In this document: one piece after another, positions 18,609 to 26,040 of the stretch
How the letters are laid out: the number at the start of each line of letters is the position of its first letter
How positions within the stretch are numbered: position 1 is the stretch's first letter
Assembly (NCBI RefSeq): GCF_024449025.1
Contig: NZ_JAHLKM010000004.1
Span: 62,001-126,000, forward strand
Direction: 5' to 3'
Source of the DNA: Natronomonas aquatica
GTDB lineage: Archaea; Halobacteriota; Halobacteria; Halobacteriales; Haloarculaceae
Length of the DNA stretch: 64,000 nt
Translations under genes and position numbers: made by a program
Notes under the pieces: model-generated
The model's database searches: none
The model's input: only the letters and a program-made list of their open reading frames with translations
Told to the model about the DNA's origin: nothing

Positions 18609-19513
18609 CCGTCGCCGTCTCTGCCTTCGTTTCCCGATCCGTCCGTATCCCCGTAACAGCGCCGATCGACAGTCTCGTCGTAGGCTCGCCGTAGCCGATC
18701 TGTCACCGGCCCGCCACCGACGGCGGCCCCGTCGAGGCGGGCGATCGGGCGGATCTCCCAGGTTGTGTTCGTCAGGAAGGCCTCCTCGGCGCGGCGGACG
18801 TCCCCGACGGTGTAGCGGCCGGTCTCGGACGGAACGTCGATCCAGTCGGCCAGCTCCAGCACCGTCCCACGGGTGATACCCGGGAGTATCGACCCTGCTT
18901 CGGGAGTCATCAGTGTCCCGTCGTCGACGAAAAAGAGATTGCTCGTCGCGCCCTCGGCGACGTACCCGTCGAGGTCACACATGAGCGACTCGTCGGCCCC
19001 TCTCTCGCTTTCCCGCAGTTCGAGCCGCGCCAGGATGCCGTTGAGGTAGTTTTGGGTCTTCGCGTCGGCCGGCAGCGCCGAGTCGGGGATCCGGCGCGTC
19101 GCGACGCTTTCGACAGTGGCCGGATCGTCCCAGACCGCCTCGCCGTCGGTCCCGCCGGCAGGGAGCGGTTTCACGTAGACGACGACCGTCGGGTCGACGT
19201 CCTCGTCCGGGGTCAGCTTTCCGGGCTGGACGCCGCGGGTGACCGAGACCCGGACGTACGCCTCCGCGAGGTCGTTCGCGGCGAGCGTCTCGTCGATCCG
19301 CGCCCGGAGGTCCCCGGGTACCGCTTCCCTCATCCCGAGCGTCTCGCAGGTCTGCTCTAACCGTTCTCGGTGTTTTCCCCACAGAAAGACCGTGCCGCCG
19401 TAGGCCCGGCAGGTCTCGAAGGCGCCGTCGCCGTACCGGAACCCCCGGTCGTCGACGCTGACTGTCGCCTCTTTGCGGTCGACCAACTCGCCGTCGACGT
19501 TATAAACTGTCAC
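18596..19513 (-). CDS. pabC: Class IV aminotransferase, probable aminodeoxychorismate lyase
   Basis: A 305-residue fold-type IV PLP enzyme. The start [11 protein letters not shown] is followed by RGFRYGDGAFET. The PLP lysine lies in DAKTQNYLNG (near 175), and the cofactor phosphate loops are VAEGATSNLFF and LPGITRGTVLEL. The position after pabB and pabA points to aminodeoxychorismate lyase, giving p-aminobenzoate for folate; a branched-chain or D-amino-acid aminotransferase role is the sequence-level alternative. The start is a GTG at 19513 that overlaps the pabA stop (GTGA), a sign of translational coupling. A longer frame reading upstream is a shadow of pabA. Confidence 0.85.
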   Translation of the reverse strand: MTVYNVDGELVDRKEATVSVDDRGFRYGDGAFETCRAYGGTVFLWGKHRERLEQTCETLGMREAVPGDLRARIDETLAANDLAEAYVRVSVTRGVQPGKLTPDEDVDPTVVVYVKPLPAGGTDGEAVWDDPATVESVATRRIPDSALPADAKTQNYLNGILARLELRESERGADESLMCDLDGYVAEGATSNLFFVDDGTLMTPEAGSILPGITRGTVLELADWIDVPSETGRYTVGDVRRAEEAFLTNTTWEIRPIARLDGAAVGGGPVTDRLRRAYDETVDRRCYGDTDGSGNEGRDGDGQNL

Positions 19514-20112
19514 ACCCGACCCGCCTCCGATCCGCAGCGCCGACAGAACGTCTCTACCATCCGTTCGCCGGCATCCGTGAGAATACTTTCGGGGTGGAAC
19601 TGGACGCCTGCGTGTGGTTTCTCGCGGTGCCGGACGCCCATGAGAACGCCGTCGTCGTCGGCAGTCCGGGTCGTCCGGGCGGTCTCGACCAGTACGTCGG
19701 GCAACTCTCCGATGGCGGCGAGGGAGTGATATCGGCCGACCTCGAACCGCTCGGGGAGCCCCTCGAAGAGACCGTCCCCGTCGTGGGTGACCGTCGACGG
19801 CTTGCCGTGGACGACCTCGGGCGCGTGATCGACCGACACGCCGTGGGCAGCACACAGCGCCTGGTGGCCGAGACAGACGCCGAGGGTCGGATAGGCGAGT
19901 TCCGCAAAGACCGGAACCGAGACGCCGGCCTCGGCCGGTGTCCCCGGCCCCGGCGAGACGACGATGCCGTCGGGATCGAGCCGTTCGATCCCCGCGAGGT
20001 CGATCGCGTCGTTCCGCCGGACGACGACCTCGGCGTGGACGCCGACGTACTGGACGAGGTTGTAGACGAACGAGTCGTAGTTGTCGACGACGAGCACGGT
20101 CGGCGTACTCAT
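19510..20112 (-). CDS. pabA: Glutamine amidotransferase, component II of aminodeoxychorismate/anthranilate synthase
   Basis: A 200-residue class I glutamine amidotransferase. The nucleophilic Cys is in [10 protein letters not shown] (near 79), with oxyanion strand PGPGTP. The catalytic HPES is near 170. It hydrolyses glutamine and channels ammonia to the component I partner encoded just upstream. ATGA overlap with pabB (20109-20112) and GTGA overlap with pabC indicate one coupled operon. TrpG and PabA are indistinguishable by motif; the pabC neighbour favours PabA. Confidence 0.9.
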   Translation of the reverse strand: MSTPTVLVVDNYDSFVYNLVQYVGVHAEVVVRRNDAIDLAGIERLDPDGIVVSPGPGTPAEAGVSVPVFAELAYPTLGVCLGHQALCAAHGVSVDHAPEVVHGKPSTVTHDGDGLFEGLPERFEVGRYHSLAAIGELPDVLVETARTTRTADDDGVLMGVRHREKPHAGVQFHPESILTDAGERMVETFCRRCGSEAGRV

Positions 20113-21596
20113 CGTTCCGGTGTCTCCATCGAGACCGTCGTCGCCGAACGGGCCGCGTCCATGGCCTCGAGGAGCGCCCGGCCCTTCGCCAGCGTCTCGT
20201 CGTACTCGGCGTCCGGATCCGAATCGTGGACGATCCCCGCCCCGACCCGGAGGTAGTACCGGTCGCCGCGGCGGACGAGCGTCCGGATGAGGATGCTGAG
20301 CGTCGCCCGGTCGTCGAAGCCGAACAGGCCGACGCTTCCGGTGTAGGGGCCACGCCGCGTCCGCTCGACGCCGTCGATGATCCCCATCGTCTTCGGTTTG
20401 GGCGCGCCGGTGATCGTCCCGCCCGGAAAGACCGCCCCGACGGCGTCGGCGATCGAACACCCCTCGCGGCGCGTTCCCTCGATCAGACTGACGAGATGCA
20501 TCACCTCGGCGTACCGATCGACGCGGCGGTACTCCCCGACGTCGACGGTTCCGTACTCGCTTACCTTCCCGAGGTCGTTTCGCTCGAGATCGACCAACAT
20601 CGCGTGTTCGGCTCGCTCCTTTTCGTCGGCGCGAAGTTCCGCCTCGAGGTGTTCGTCCTCCTCGGGCGTTTCCCCCCGGGGTCGGGTGCCCGCGATCGGT
20701 TCGGTCGCGAGCCGGTCGCCGTCGACATCGAGGAGTAGTTCGGGGCTCGCGCTCACCAGATCGACGCCGGGGAACTCGACGAGCGCCGAGTACGGCGCGG
20801 GGTTGACCCGACGGAGCGCGGCGTACGCCTCCAGGGGGTGGACGGCCGCCGGCGCCGAGAGACGCTGGGAGACGTTGGCCTGAAACGTCTCGCCGTTCCG
20901 GATCGCGGATTTGACCGTCCGGACGCGCTCGGCGAACTCCGACCGGCCACAGTCGCTTTCGAACGTCATCGGACCGCGCGTCGCCGGGGGGCGACCGGCC
21001 GATCGGTCGCCCGCGACGATTCGGGCGAGCAACTCGCGGGCACGGGCCAGCCCCCCCTCGTAGGCGGCGTCGATCGATCCGTACTCTTCGAGTCGCGGGC
21101 AGGCGGTGACACGGAGGGTGGCTTCGTTCGCGTGCGGTTCCTCCCAGGCGGCGACGCGGTCGTATTTCGCCACCTGGAGCCGCGGTAATCCACGCTCGTC
21201 GACGGTGTCGTCCGGGATCGACTCCAACTCGCGGGCGATGTCGTATGAGAGCCACCCGAACAGCCCGCAGGGGTACGGCGTCTCGCAGCCGCCGCGTTCG
21301 AGCGTTTCGTCGGCCAGCGCCGCGTCGATCGCCTCCATGGAAGGTGCCCCGTCGCCGATCGGGACCGCGTCCGCAGAGACCGTGAGCCGCTCTATCGGAT
21401 CCGTCGCGAAGTAGCCCCATCCCGGCTGGCCGCCGGTCGTCTCCAGGAAGATATCGCCGCCGTCGCCCCGGCGGGCGCGCCGGTACGCCTCGAAGGGATC
21501 GGCGACGCGGAGCCGCAACTCGACCGGCACCCGCGCGCTCTCGGGCGCCGTCCGCGCCGTCTCCCGGAACGCCCGCCGGTCGGTGGAGATCTGCAT
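20109..21596 (-). CDS. pabB: Aminodeoxychorismate synthase component I (chorismate-binding enzyme)
   Basis: A 495-residue chorismate-binding enzyme of the TrpE/PabB family. Landmarks are [49 protein letters not shown] and the C-terminal [17 protein letters not shown]. It aminates chorismate using ammonia from PabA. The family position that is Lys (PIKGT) in many PabB enzymes is Ala here (PIAGT), as in anthranilate synthase. The assignment to the folate branch therefore rests on the pabA-pabC neighbours and not on that residue. It is the first gene of the operon; nearby aroE belongs to the same chorismate pathway. Confidence 0.85.
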   Translation of the reverse strand: MQISTDRRAFRETARTAPESARVPVELRLRVADPFEAYRRARRGDGGDIFLETTGGQPGWGYFATDPIERLTVSADAVPIGDGAPSMEAIDAALADETLERGGCETPYPCGLFGWLSYDIARELESIPDDTVDERGLPRLQVAKYDRVAAWEEPHANEATLRVTACPRLEEYGSIDAAYEGGLARARELLARIVAGDRSAGRPPATRGPMTFESDCGRSEFAERVRTVKSAIRNGETFQANVSQRLSAPAAVHPLEAYAALRRVNPAPYSALVEFPGVDLVSASPELLLDVDGDRLATEPIAGTRPRGETPEEDEHLEAELRADEKERAEHAMLVDLERNDLGKVSEYGTVDVGEYRRVDRYAEVMHLVSLIEGTRREGCSIADAVGAVFPGGTITGAPKPKTMGIIDGVERTRRGPYTGSVGLFGFDDRATLSILIRTLVRRGDRYYLRVGAGIVHDSDPDAEYDETLAKGRALLEAMDAARSATTVSMETPER

Positions 21597-21641
21597 ACGG
21601 TAGCGAAGAGGCGGCCGAAAATAACCGTTTCGCGGTTTGTC

Positions 21642-22070
21642 TCAGTCCCCGCCGGCGTTCTCCTGCCACCGCCGGATCCGCTTTTCGGAGAGGTCGGTTC
21701 GCCCGGACAGCTCGGCGGCGTCGGCCTCGAGCAGTTCCCCAACGGTTTCGATGTCCGCCTCCGCCAGACGGCCGGCGTAGGCCTGGCCGATCCCGCTGAT
21801 ACTGTCGACCGGATCGTCGGCCACGTCGTCCGCCGACGGGGCGTCCGGTTCGGCGACCGCCTCCGGGTCCTCGCTCGGCGTCTCGGTCATCGAACCCCTC
21901 GAGGCTGTGGCGTCCGTACCTGCGGCGACGGATTCGTCGGTTTCGGCGGTCGTCGGTTCCGATCCGGCTGGCTCGTCGTCGGAACCGGACCCCGCCGACA
22001 CGTCTGTTCGTTGAGTGGTCTCGGAGCTATTCAACCCGAAGACCGCTCGGATCAGATCGAAAACGCCCAT
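21642..22070 (-). CDS. Helix-hairpin-helix domain protein
   Basis: A 142-residue protein. The first 85 residues are low-complexity and acidic (Ser/Thr/Asp/Glu/Ala). The last 50 residues form a helix-hairpin-helix pair: DSISGIGQAYAGRLAEADIETVGELLEAD. Such domains usually bind DNA non-specifically or mediate contacts. Haloarchaea carry many short acidic-linker plus HhH proteins of unknown function. It lies between aroE and pabB on the same strand with about 45-base gaps, so co-transcription is possible. Confidence 0.75.
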   Translation of the reverse strand: MGVFDLIRAVFGLNSSETTQRTDVSAGSGSDDEPAGSEPTTAETDESVAAGTDATASRGSMTETPSEDPEAVAEPDAPSADDVADDPVDSISGIGQAYAGRLAEADIETVGELLEADAAELSGRTDLSEKRIRRWQENAGGD

Positions 22071-22114
22071 ACGCCACAGTACGAGGCGCGATACTTAAAT
22101 ACGACCGCCGGTCG

Positions 22115-22909
22115 TTACAGGGCGTCCCGGAGCGCGCCGTTCATCGTCTCGACCGGTGCCGTCCGGCCGGTCCAGATCTCGAACGCCTCGACCCCCTGAA
22201 ACAGGAGCATCCACGCGCCGTCGACGGTCGTCGCGCCGACCGACTCCGCGTCCCGGAGCAGACGGGTCTCGAGCGGCGTATAGACGGCATCGAGGACGGC
22301 GAGTTCCCCGTGGAGCGCCGACGCGGGGACGGGTGTCTCGTCCGATTCCATCCCGACGCTCGTGGCGTTGACGAGGACGTCGGCCCCCGCGAGCCGCTCT
22401 TCGAGAGCCGAGAGTCCGCCCCAACTCGCGTTCGGTACCTCGTCGGCGAGCGATTCGGCCCGCTCGACCGTCCGGTTCGCGACGTGGACGGCCATCCCCT
22501 CGTCGGCGAGTGCGAAGGCGACCGCCCGCCCGGCGCCACCGGCTCCGACGACGACCGCCGACCCCGACAGTTCGACGCCGTGGTGTTCGAACGCCCGAAC
22601 GAGCCCCGCCGCGTCGGTGTTGTACCCCGTCGGTTCCCCGTCGAAGTCGACGGTGTTCACCGCGCCGATCCGCCCTGCCAGCGAGTCGGTTTCGACGAGT
22701 TCGGCGACGCGCTCTTTGAACGGCAGCGTGACGTTCAGTCCGGCGATCCCGAGCGCTTCGGCCCCGTCTAGCACGGCGGCGACCCGGTCCTCGGCGGGTT
22801 CGAAGGTCACGTAGCGAGCGTCCATCCCCCGTTCCTCGTAGGCCGCCTCGTGCATCGGCGGCGAGACCGAGTGCCCGACCGGGTTTCCGATGAGGCCGAA
22901 AACGTCCAT
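22115..22909 (-). CDS. aroE: Shikimate dehydrogenase
   Basis: A 264-residue NADPH-dependent shikimate dehydrogenase. The substrate motif NPVGHSVSP (near 9-17) is present, and the catalytic Lys lies in NVTLPFKE (near 64). The nucleotide loop is [10 protein letters not shown] with NRT after it, and the C-terminal AVYTPLET and [14 protein letters not shown] close the site. It reduces 3-dehydroshikimate on the way to chorismate. ATG at 22909 ([10 protein letters not shown]) matches the family start; an earlier ATG at 22954 adds 15 residues and was rejected. It is followed by the HhH gene and the pab operon on the same strand. Confidence 0.95.
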   Translation of the reverse strand: MDVFGLIGNPVGHSVSPPMHEAAYEERGMDARYVTFEPAEDRVAAVLDGAEALGIAGLNVTLPFKERVAELVETDSLAGRIGAVNTVDFDGEPTGYNTDAAGLVRAFEHHGVELSGSAVVVGAGGAGRAVAFALADEGMAVHVANRTVERAESLADEVPNASWGGLSALEERLAGADVLVNATSVGMESDETPVPASALHGELAVLDAVYTPLETRLLRDAESVGATTVDGAWMLLFQGVEAFEIWTGRTAPVETMNGALRDAL

Positions 22910-23119
22910 ACCCGGGCGATTTCCCGCGGGGAGGAAATACTTTCCGAGTATCACGTGTGTTCGTGAGGCAACGCCCTTCGAAGAGAACCGAACTCACCGC
23001 CCTGTTCGATGCATAACTCGGGATGTTTCGGCCCGCATCGTTCCGGATGGCGCCCTCTCGGAACGTGTGTCCTGTTGTGACATACAGGCTTTTGTCGGTG
23101 GACGCCGTCAGACAGGTAT

Positions 23120-23716
23120 ATGAGCGATTCTCGAAGTGACGTGCTCGTCGTCGGCGGGGGCCCCGCCGGCCTGAGCGCGGCTCTTTTCACCCAGAAGAAC
23201 GGCCTCGAGACGACGCTGCTCGATACCGACGGGACCTGGATGCACAAGGCCCACCTCTTCAACTATCTCGGCGTCGGCTCGATCGACGGCTCGGCGTTCA
23301 TCGAGACGGCCCGGGCGCAGGTCGACAGCTTCGGCGTCGACCGGATCCAGGGCGCGGAGGCGACCGACGTTTCCGCGACCGACGAGGGGTTCACGGCCGA
23401 AACCGACGAGGGCGGGTACGCCGCCGACTACCTCGTCTTGGCGACCGGCGCGAACCGCGAGCTGGCCGAGTCGCTCGGCTGTGCGTTCGACGGCGATCTC
23501 GTCGATGTCGACGTCACCATGGAGACGAGCGTCGAGAACGCCTACGCGACGGGCGCGATGGTCCGGGCCGAGGAGTGGCAGGCGATCATCTCCGCGGGCG
23601 ACGGCGCCGCGGCGGCGTTGAACGTCCTCTCGAAGGAGAAGGGTGAACACTTCCATGACTTCGACGTCCCGGCCGACGCCGAGGGCGTCTTCGGCGCGAT
23701 GTCCGACGAGGCGTAG
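23120..23716 (+). CDS. Single-domain thioredoxin-reductase-like FAD protein
   Basis: A 198-residue protein with an FAD-binding GGGPAGLSAALF (near 12-22), the ATG-type motif LATGANRE and a C-terminal FAD motif AYATGAMV. Compared with thioredoxin reductase (about 310 residues) the NADPH domain with its CxxC is missing, so the two FAD halves are joined directly. It cannot be a normal thioredoxin reductase; a ferredoxin- or small-molecule-dependent flavoprotein is possible. It is an intact, typical haloarchaeal short form. It is convergent with a zinc-ribbon gene. Confidence 0.78.
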   Translation: MSDSRSDVLVVGGGPAGLSAALFTQKNGLETTLLDTDGTWMHKAHLFNYLGVGSIDGSAFIETARAQVDSFGVDRIQGAEATDVSATDEGFTAETDEGGYAADYLVLATGANRELAESLGCAFDGDLVDVDVTMETSVENAYATGAMVRAEEWQAIISAGDGAAAALNVLSKEKGEHFHDFDVPADAEGVFGAMSDEA

Positions 23717-23723
23717 GGGCAGA

Positions 23724-23873
23724 CTACCGGATCTCGTAGGCAGCGATGTCGCTTTTTCCGCACTGCGGGCAGTCACCAGCGTCGGAGTCGAGCGTGGTTC
23801 CACAGCGCCGACACTCGTAGATAGGGTCGCCGCCGTCGCCGATGAGCTTTCGGACGCGACTCAGTAGTGCCAT
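23724..23873 (-). CDS. Small zinc-ribbon protein
   Basis: A 49-residue protein starting MALLSRVRKLIG, with two zinc knuckles, CRRCG (near 21-25) and CPQCG (near 35-39), and the short tail KSDIAAYEIR. It is a rubredoxin-like or zinc-ribbon fold of the type annotated as haloarchaeal small CPxCG-related zinc finger proteins, some of which have regulatory phenotypes. It ends 7 bases after the stop of the convergent flavoprotein gene. Confidence 0.75.
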   Translation of the reverse strand: MALLSRVRKLIGDGGDPIYECRRCGTTLDSDAGDCPQCGKSDIAAYEIR

Positions 23874-23963
23874 AGCGTTTGCCTCCGGTCGGAGCGGCCC
23901 CGCAACGCCCCGGCTCTGTCATACCTGTTCGTGACTGGCCCGTATAATTGGATGTGACGTTTC

Positions 23964-24000
23964 AATCGCCCGCCTGCGGCGGGATTAGGCACGTTCGTGC
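23964..24000. other. Two adjacent hairpins in a gene-poor spacer
   Basis: Between the zinc-ribbon gene and the cupin gene (23874-24297) there is no intact gene. This spacer holds a stem CCCGCC/GGCGGG with TGC loop (23969-23983, extended by AATC/GATT with one bulge). A second perfect stem follows, GCACG/CGTGC with TT loop (23989-24000). A TATA-like TATAATT sits at 23943. No U-tract follows, so these are not clear terminators. A gene remnant occupies 24025-24150; I see nothing else in the spacer. Confidence 0.35.
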
Positions 24001-24024
24001 ATACACGTGACCCCGCCCCGACCG

Positions 24025-24150
24025 TCACTCCGACGCCTCGACGGCCGCCCCGTAGACCGCCTCGAGTCGGCCGAGCGTCTGTTCGCGGAGCCGGCGTTCG
24101 GCGGTCCTGGAGAACCGATGTCCTTCGTCCGCGTGCGCTCAGAGATACAC
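24025..24150 (-). pseudogene. Possible C-terminal remnant of an S9 (prolyl oligopeptidase-type) peptidase
   Basis: On the minus strand one frame reads VYL, a TGA stop, then ADEGHRFSRTAERRLREQ and ends VYGAAVEASE with a TGA at 24025. The DEGHxFS segment followed by a helical tail resembles the last 40 residues of S9-family peptidases, where that His is catalytic. There is a stop in the middle of the likeness and nothing recognisable upstream, so if real it is a decayed tail. The resemblance is short and could be chance. Confidence 0.25.
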
Positions 24151-24269
24151 GTCGGTCGACAGCGCCCGGGGGGGCTTCGATGCTGTCGGCTCGGTCGTCG
24201 GTAGCTCTTTTTCACTCGACCGCGGCGGTCGGGCCCGGAGCGTCGGCCCTCCGGTCGGGACACAACCCC

Positions 24270-24275
24270 TATACT
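24270..24275 (+). promoter_or_regulatory. TATA box for the cupin gene
   Basis: CCCTATACT lies about 26 bases before the ATG at 24298, the leaderless spacing. Confidence 0.45.
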
Positions 24276-24297
24276 ACAGCGCACCGGAACATCCGGT

Positions 24298-24684
24298 ATG
24301 GAATACCACCACGTCGTCACCGCCGATCTCGAACAGCACGACGACCGTCCGGCCGACGTCCGCTCGATCAGCGCGGCCGCCGGGCTCGACTACGAGGGCT
24401 CGCCCCTCGGACTCCGGGTGTACGAGGTCGCCCCGGGCCAGCAACCCCCACTGAAATACCACTACCACGACGAACAGACCGAGGTTTTCTACGTGCTCGA
24501 GGGGACCCTGTACGTCGAGACTCCGGAGGAGACGTTCATCCTCGGGGCCGACGAGGCGTTCGTCGCCGAGCCCGAAAGCCCCCACCGTGCGTACAACCCC
24601 GACGACGCGGACTCGTCCGTCCGGGTACTGGCTATCGGGGCCCCGTCGGTCGACGACGTTCACGCCTATGAAGAGGACGACTGA
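24298..24684 (+). CDS. Cupin domain protein
   Basis: A 128-residue single-cupin protein. The metal-binding cupin 1 motif is KYHYHDEQTEVFYVLEG (His, His, Glu; near 58-74). Cupin 2 ends with ESPHRAYN (His near 98). Haloarchaeal members are small metal-binding proteins of unknown substrate, with mannose-6-phosphate isomerase-like or dioxygenase-like relatives. It stands alone with its own TATA box. Confidence 0.85.
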   Translation: MEYHHVVTADLEQHDDRPADVRSISAAAGLDYEGSPLGLRVYEVAPGQQPPLKYHYHDEQTEVFYVLEGTLYVETPEETFILGADEAFVAEPESPHRAYNPDDADSSVRVLAIGAPSVDDVHAYEEDD

Positions 24685-24728
24685 GGGGGTCGGCTCTGCC
24701 GTCGGCAGCGGATCGGCTGGAAAACGAG

Positions 24729-24800
24729 TCCGCCCTCCCCGAGTTGAACACTGTGAGACGTGCTCGCTTCGCTGTGCGCGACTCACAAGCTCAAATCGGG
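24729..24800. repeat. tRNA-Tyr tail copy inside an imperfect inverted repeat
   Basis: Bases 24729-24749 match the last 21 bases of the tRNA-Tyr gene (24860-24880) at 20 of 21 positions, in the same orientation and 131 bases away. The copy is also the left arm of an inverted repeat: CCCGAGTTGA (24738-24747) against TCAAATCGGG (24791-24800, one mismatch), with GTGAG/CTCAC inside. No further tRNA sequence is present. It may be an att-like scar of an element that used the tRNA, or a palindromic repeat that captured the T-arm sequence. Confidence 0.5.
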
Positions 24801-24859
24801 TCGGTAGGATATTCGATTCTGCTGCGGTTCGCCACGCTCACCGGTCAGAATCAGAAGTA

Positions 24860-24933
24860 TCCGCCCTCCCCGATTTGAACGGGGGGCAAGTCGATCTACA
24901 GTCGACTGCTCTACCAGTCTGAGCTAAGGGCGG
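24860..24933 (-). tRNA. tRNA-Tyr (GUA)
   Basis: A 74-base gene on the minus strand. The acceptor stem CCGCCCT pairs with AGGGCGG, followed by discriminator A. The anticodon loop is CTGTAGA with anticodon GTA, the T-arm contains GTTCAAATC, and no intron is seen. CCA is not encoded. The C1-G72 first pair is the archaeal tRNA-Tyr identity element. Confidence 0.93.
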
Positions 24934-25017
24934 TCGTACTCGAAACGAGACGACTGGGTGACTTAACGGTTTTGACCTCTATCGGGGACGCGCCTTCGAG
25001 CACCGTCTGACGGACGG

Positions 25018-25028
25018 CTGTCAGACAG
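25018..25028. promoter_or_regulatory. Palindrome upstream of cdrL
   Basis: CTGTC-A-GACAG lies about 50 bases before the cdrL ATG, roughly 15 bases upstream of a weak TATA-like TGAAATAC. Ribbon-helix-helix proteins bind short inverted repeats, so this is a candidate autoregulatory operator. Confidence 0.3.
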
Positions 25029-25073
25029 CGCGCGAAGATTGAAATACCGTCCCACACAATTGTCGGACGGATA

Positions 25074-25634
25074 ATGAGCAAGATCACCTTCCGGGCGGAC
25101 GATGACCTCGTCCGACAGCTTGAGGCGTTCGACGCCTCGAAGAGCGAGGTCATGCGTGAGGCGCTCCGGGAGTACCTCGACGAACACGCCGGTTCGTCCG
25201 TAAACGCGGCTGAATCGGGCGTAAACGACGAAAACGGCGAACCGGCGTCCGAGGACTCCATCGACGAACTCATCGTCGAGCGCGTCGACGAGCTCATCGC
25301 CGACCGGCTCGACCGGACGTATACACCCGCCGAGCCGCAGGACGTAAACGTAAACATCACGCTTGATGGCGATTCCGGGAACGTGTCACACGAACACGCC
25401 GGGGACCGTAAGACACGGTCCGCCGATCGTGAAAACGAGTCTGACGACGAGGAGCATACGTGTAAACAGTGCGGAGAAACCCTCTCGCCGTCGGCCGTTT
25501 ACTGCCCGAACTGCGGCGAGAAAGCCAGCCACCGCGTCTTCTGTGAGTGTGGCGATGAGCTCCGCTCGGACTGGGGGTTCTGCCCCAGTTGCGGCCGTCG
25601 GACGCCCGCTGCAGACGTACTCAGGGATCCGTAA
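25074..25634 (+). CDS. cdrL: CdrL-like ribbon-helix-helix regulator with zinc ribbons
   Basis: A 186-residue protein. The N-terminal ribbon-helix-helix domain (1-40) reads SKITFRADDDLVRQLEAF then SEVMREALREYL. An acidic spacer with a helical DELIVERVDELIADRL follows. The C-terminal region has zinc knuckles CKQCG and CPNCG (near 129-149) and CECG/CPSCG (near 160-178). Its position just before cdrS-ftsZ2 and the domain layout match CdrL, the long partner described with CdrS in Halobacterium and Haloferax cell-division control. Oddity: the Val-Asn pairs at residues about 43, 50, 91 and 93 are all written GTAAAC, unusual where GTC/GTG dominate. Confidence 0.85.
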   Translation: MSKITFRADDDLVRQLEAFDASKSEVMREALREYLDEHAGSSVNAAESGVNDENGEPASEDSIDELIVERVDELIADRLDRTYTPAEPQDVNVNITLDGDSGNVSHEHAGDRKTRSADRENESDDEEHTCKQCGETLSPSAVYCPNCGEKASHRVFCECGDELRSDWGFCPSCGRRTPAADVLRDP

Positions 25635-25701
25635 ACGCCGAAAACAGTTGTGTTCGGCGTGTATACGCCGAAACTGTGAATTTGTCTTACGTCTGCCCAA
25701 A

Positions 25702-25707
25702 GATTTA
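25702..25707 (+). promoter_or_regulatory. TATA box of the cdrS-ftsZ2 operon
   Basis: CCAAAGATTTAAGTGG has a BRE-like CCAAA before TTTAAG. The expected start is near 25730, giving a leader of about 130 bases before cdrS, longer than usual in haloarchaea. Confidence 0.45.
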
Positions 25708-25735
25708 AGTGGGTCCCTTCTGTCCATACGTTTGC

Positions 25736-25754
25736 GTAAGACGACGCGTCTTAC
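25736..25754. promoter_or_regulatory. Perfect inverted repeat GTAAGACG-ACG-CGTCTTAC
   Basis: Two 8-base arms with a 3-base spacer lie at or just after the predicted transcription start of cdrS. Single arms recur at 25833-25840 (CGTCTTAC) and 26033-26040 (GTAAGACG, directly before the ftsZ2 ATG). Seven-base versions occur at 25684 and 25408. It is a good candidate operator for a ribbon-helix-helix protein such as CdrL or CdrS. Confidence 0.5.
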
Positions 25755-25862
25755 ACTCGACGGATGGCCGACGAAACAACCGATATCGGCCCTCTTGTCG
25801 GTGTAAACGCGGGACGATCGCGTGTGCAACGTCGTCTTACTCACAACCAGAGGGGAAACAAT

Positions 25863-26036
25863 ATGGAGCGTGTGACACTACGAATCCCGAAGCAGCAGAT
25901 CGAAGAGGTCGAACGCATGGTCGATACGGGGCAGTTCCCGAACCGGAGCGAGGCGATTCGCTCCGCCGTGCGTGAGATGATAAACGAACAGGAGACGGAC
26001 GCCGCCGAGAAAACCCGTCCCTGGGCCAAGGTGTAA
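25863..26036 (+). CDS. cdrS: CdrS, short ribbon-helix-helix cell-division regulator
   Basis: A 57-residue ribbon-helix-helix protein: [17 protein letters not shown] forms the beta strand and first helix, and [17 protein letters not shown] the second helix. In Halobacterium and Haloferax, CdrS sits directly before ftsZ2 and controls cell division; here its stop is 4 bases from the ftsZ2 ATG. ATG at 25863 has AGAGGGG just upstream and gives the size of known CdrS. The frame is open back to an ATG at 25764, but that extension is basic and covers the operator region, so I do not use it. Confidence 0.92.
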   Translation: MERVTLRIPKQQIEEVERMVDTGQFPNRSEAIRSAVREMINEQETDAAEKTRPWAKV

Positions 26037-26040
26037 GACG

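Noticed and set aside
24729-24800. A second tRNA gene
   Set aside because: Only the 3' tail matches; no D-arm, anticodon arm or 5' acceptor strand is present.
25764-25862. An N-terminal extension of CdrS starting at ATG 25764
   Set aside because: The added 33 residues are basic and lie over the repeated CGTCTTAC sites; the ATG at 25863 has a purine-rich element before it and gives the known CdrS size.
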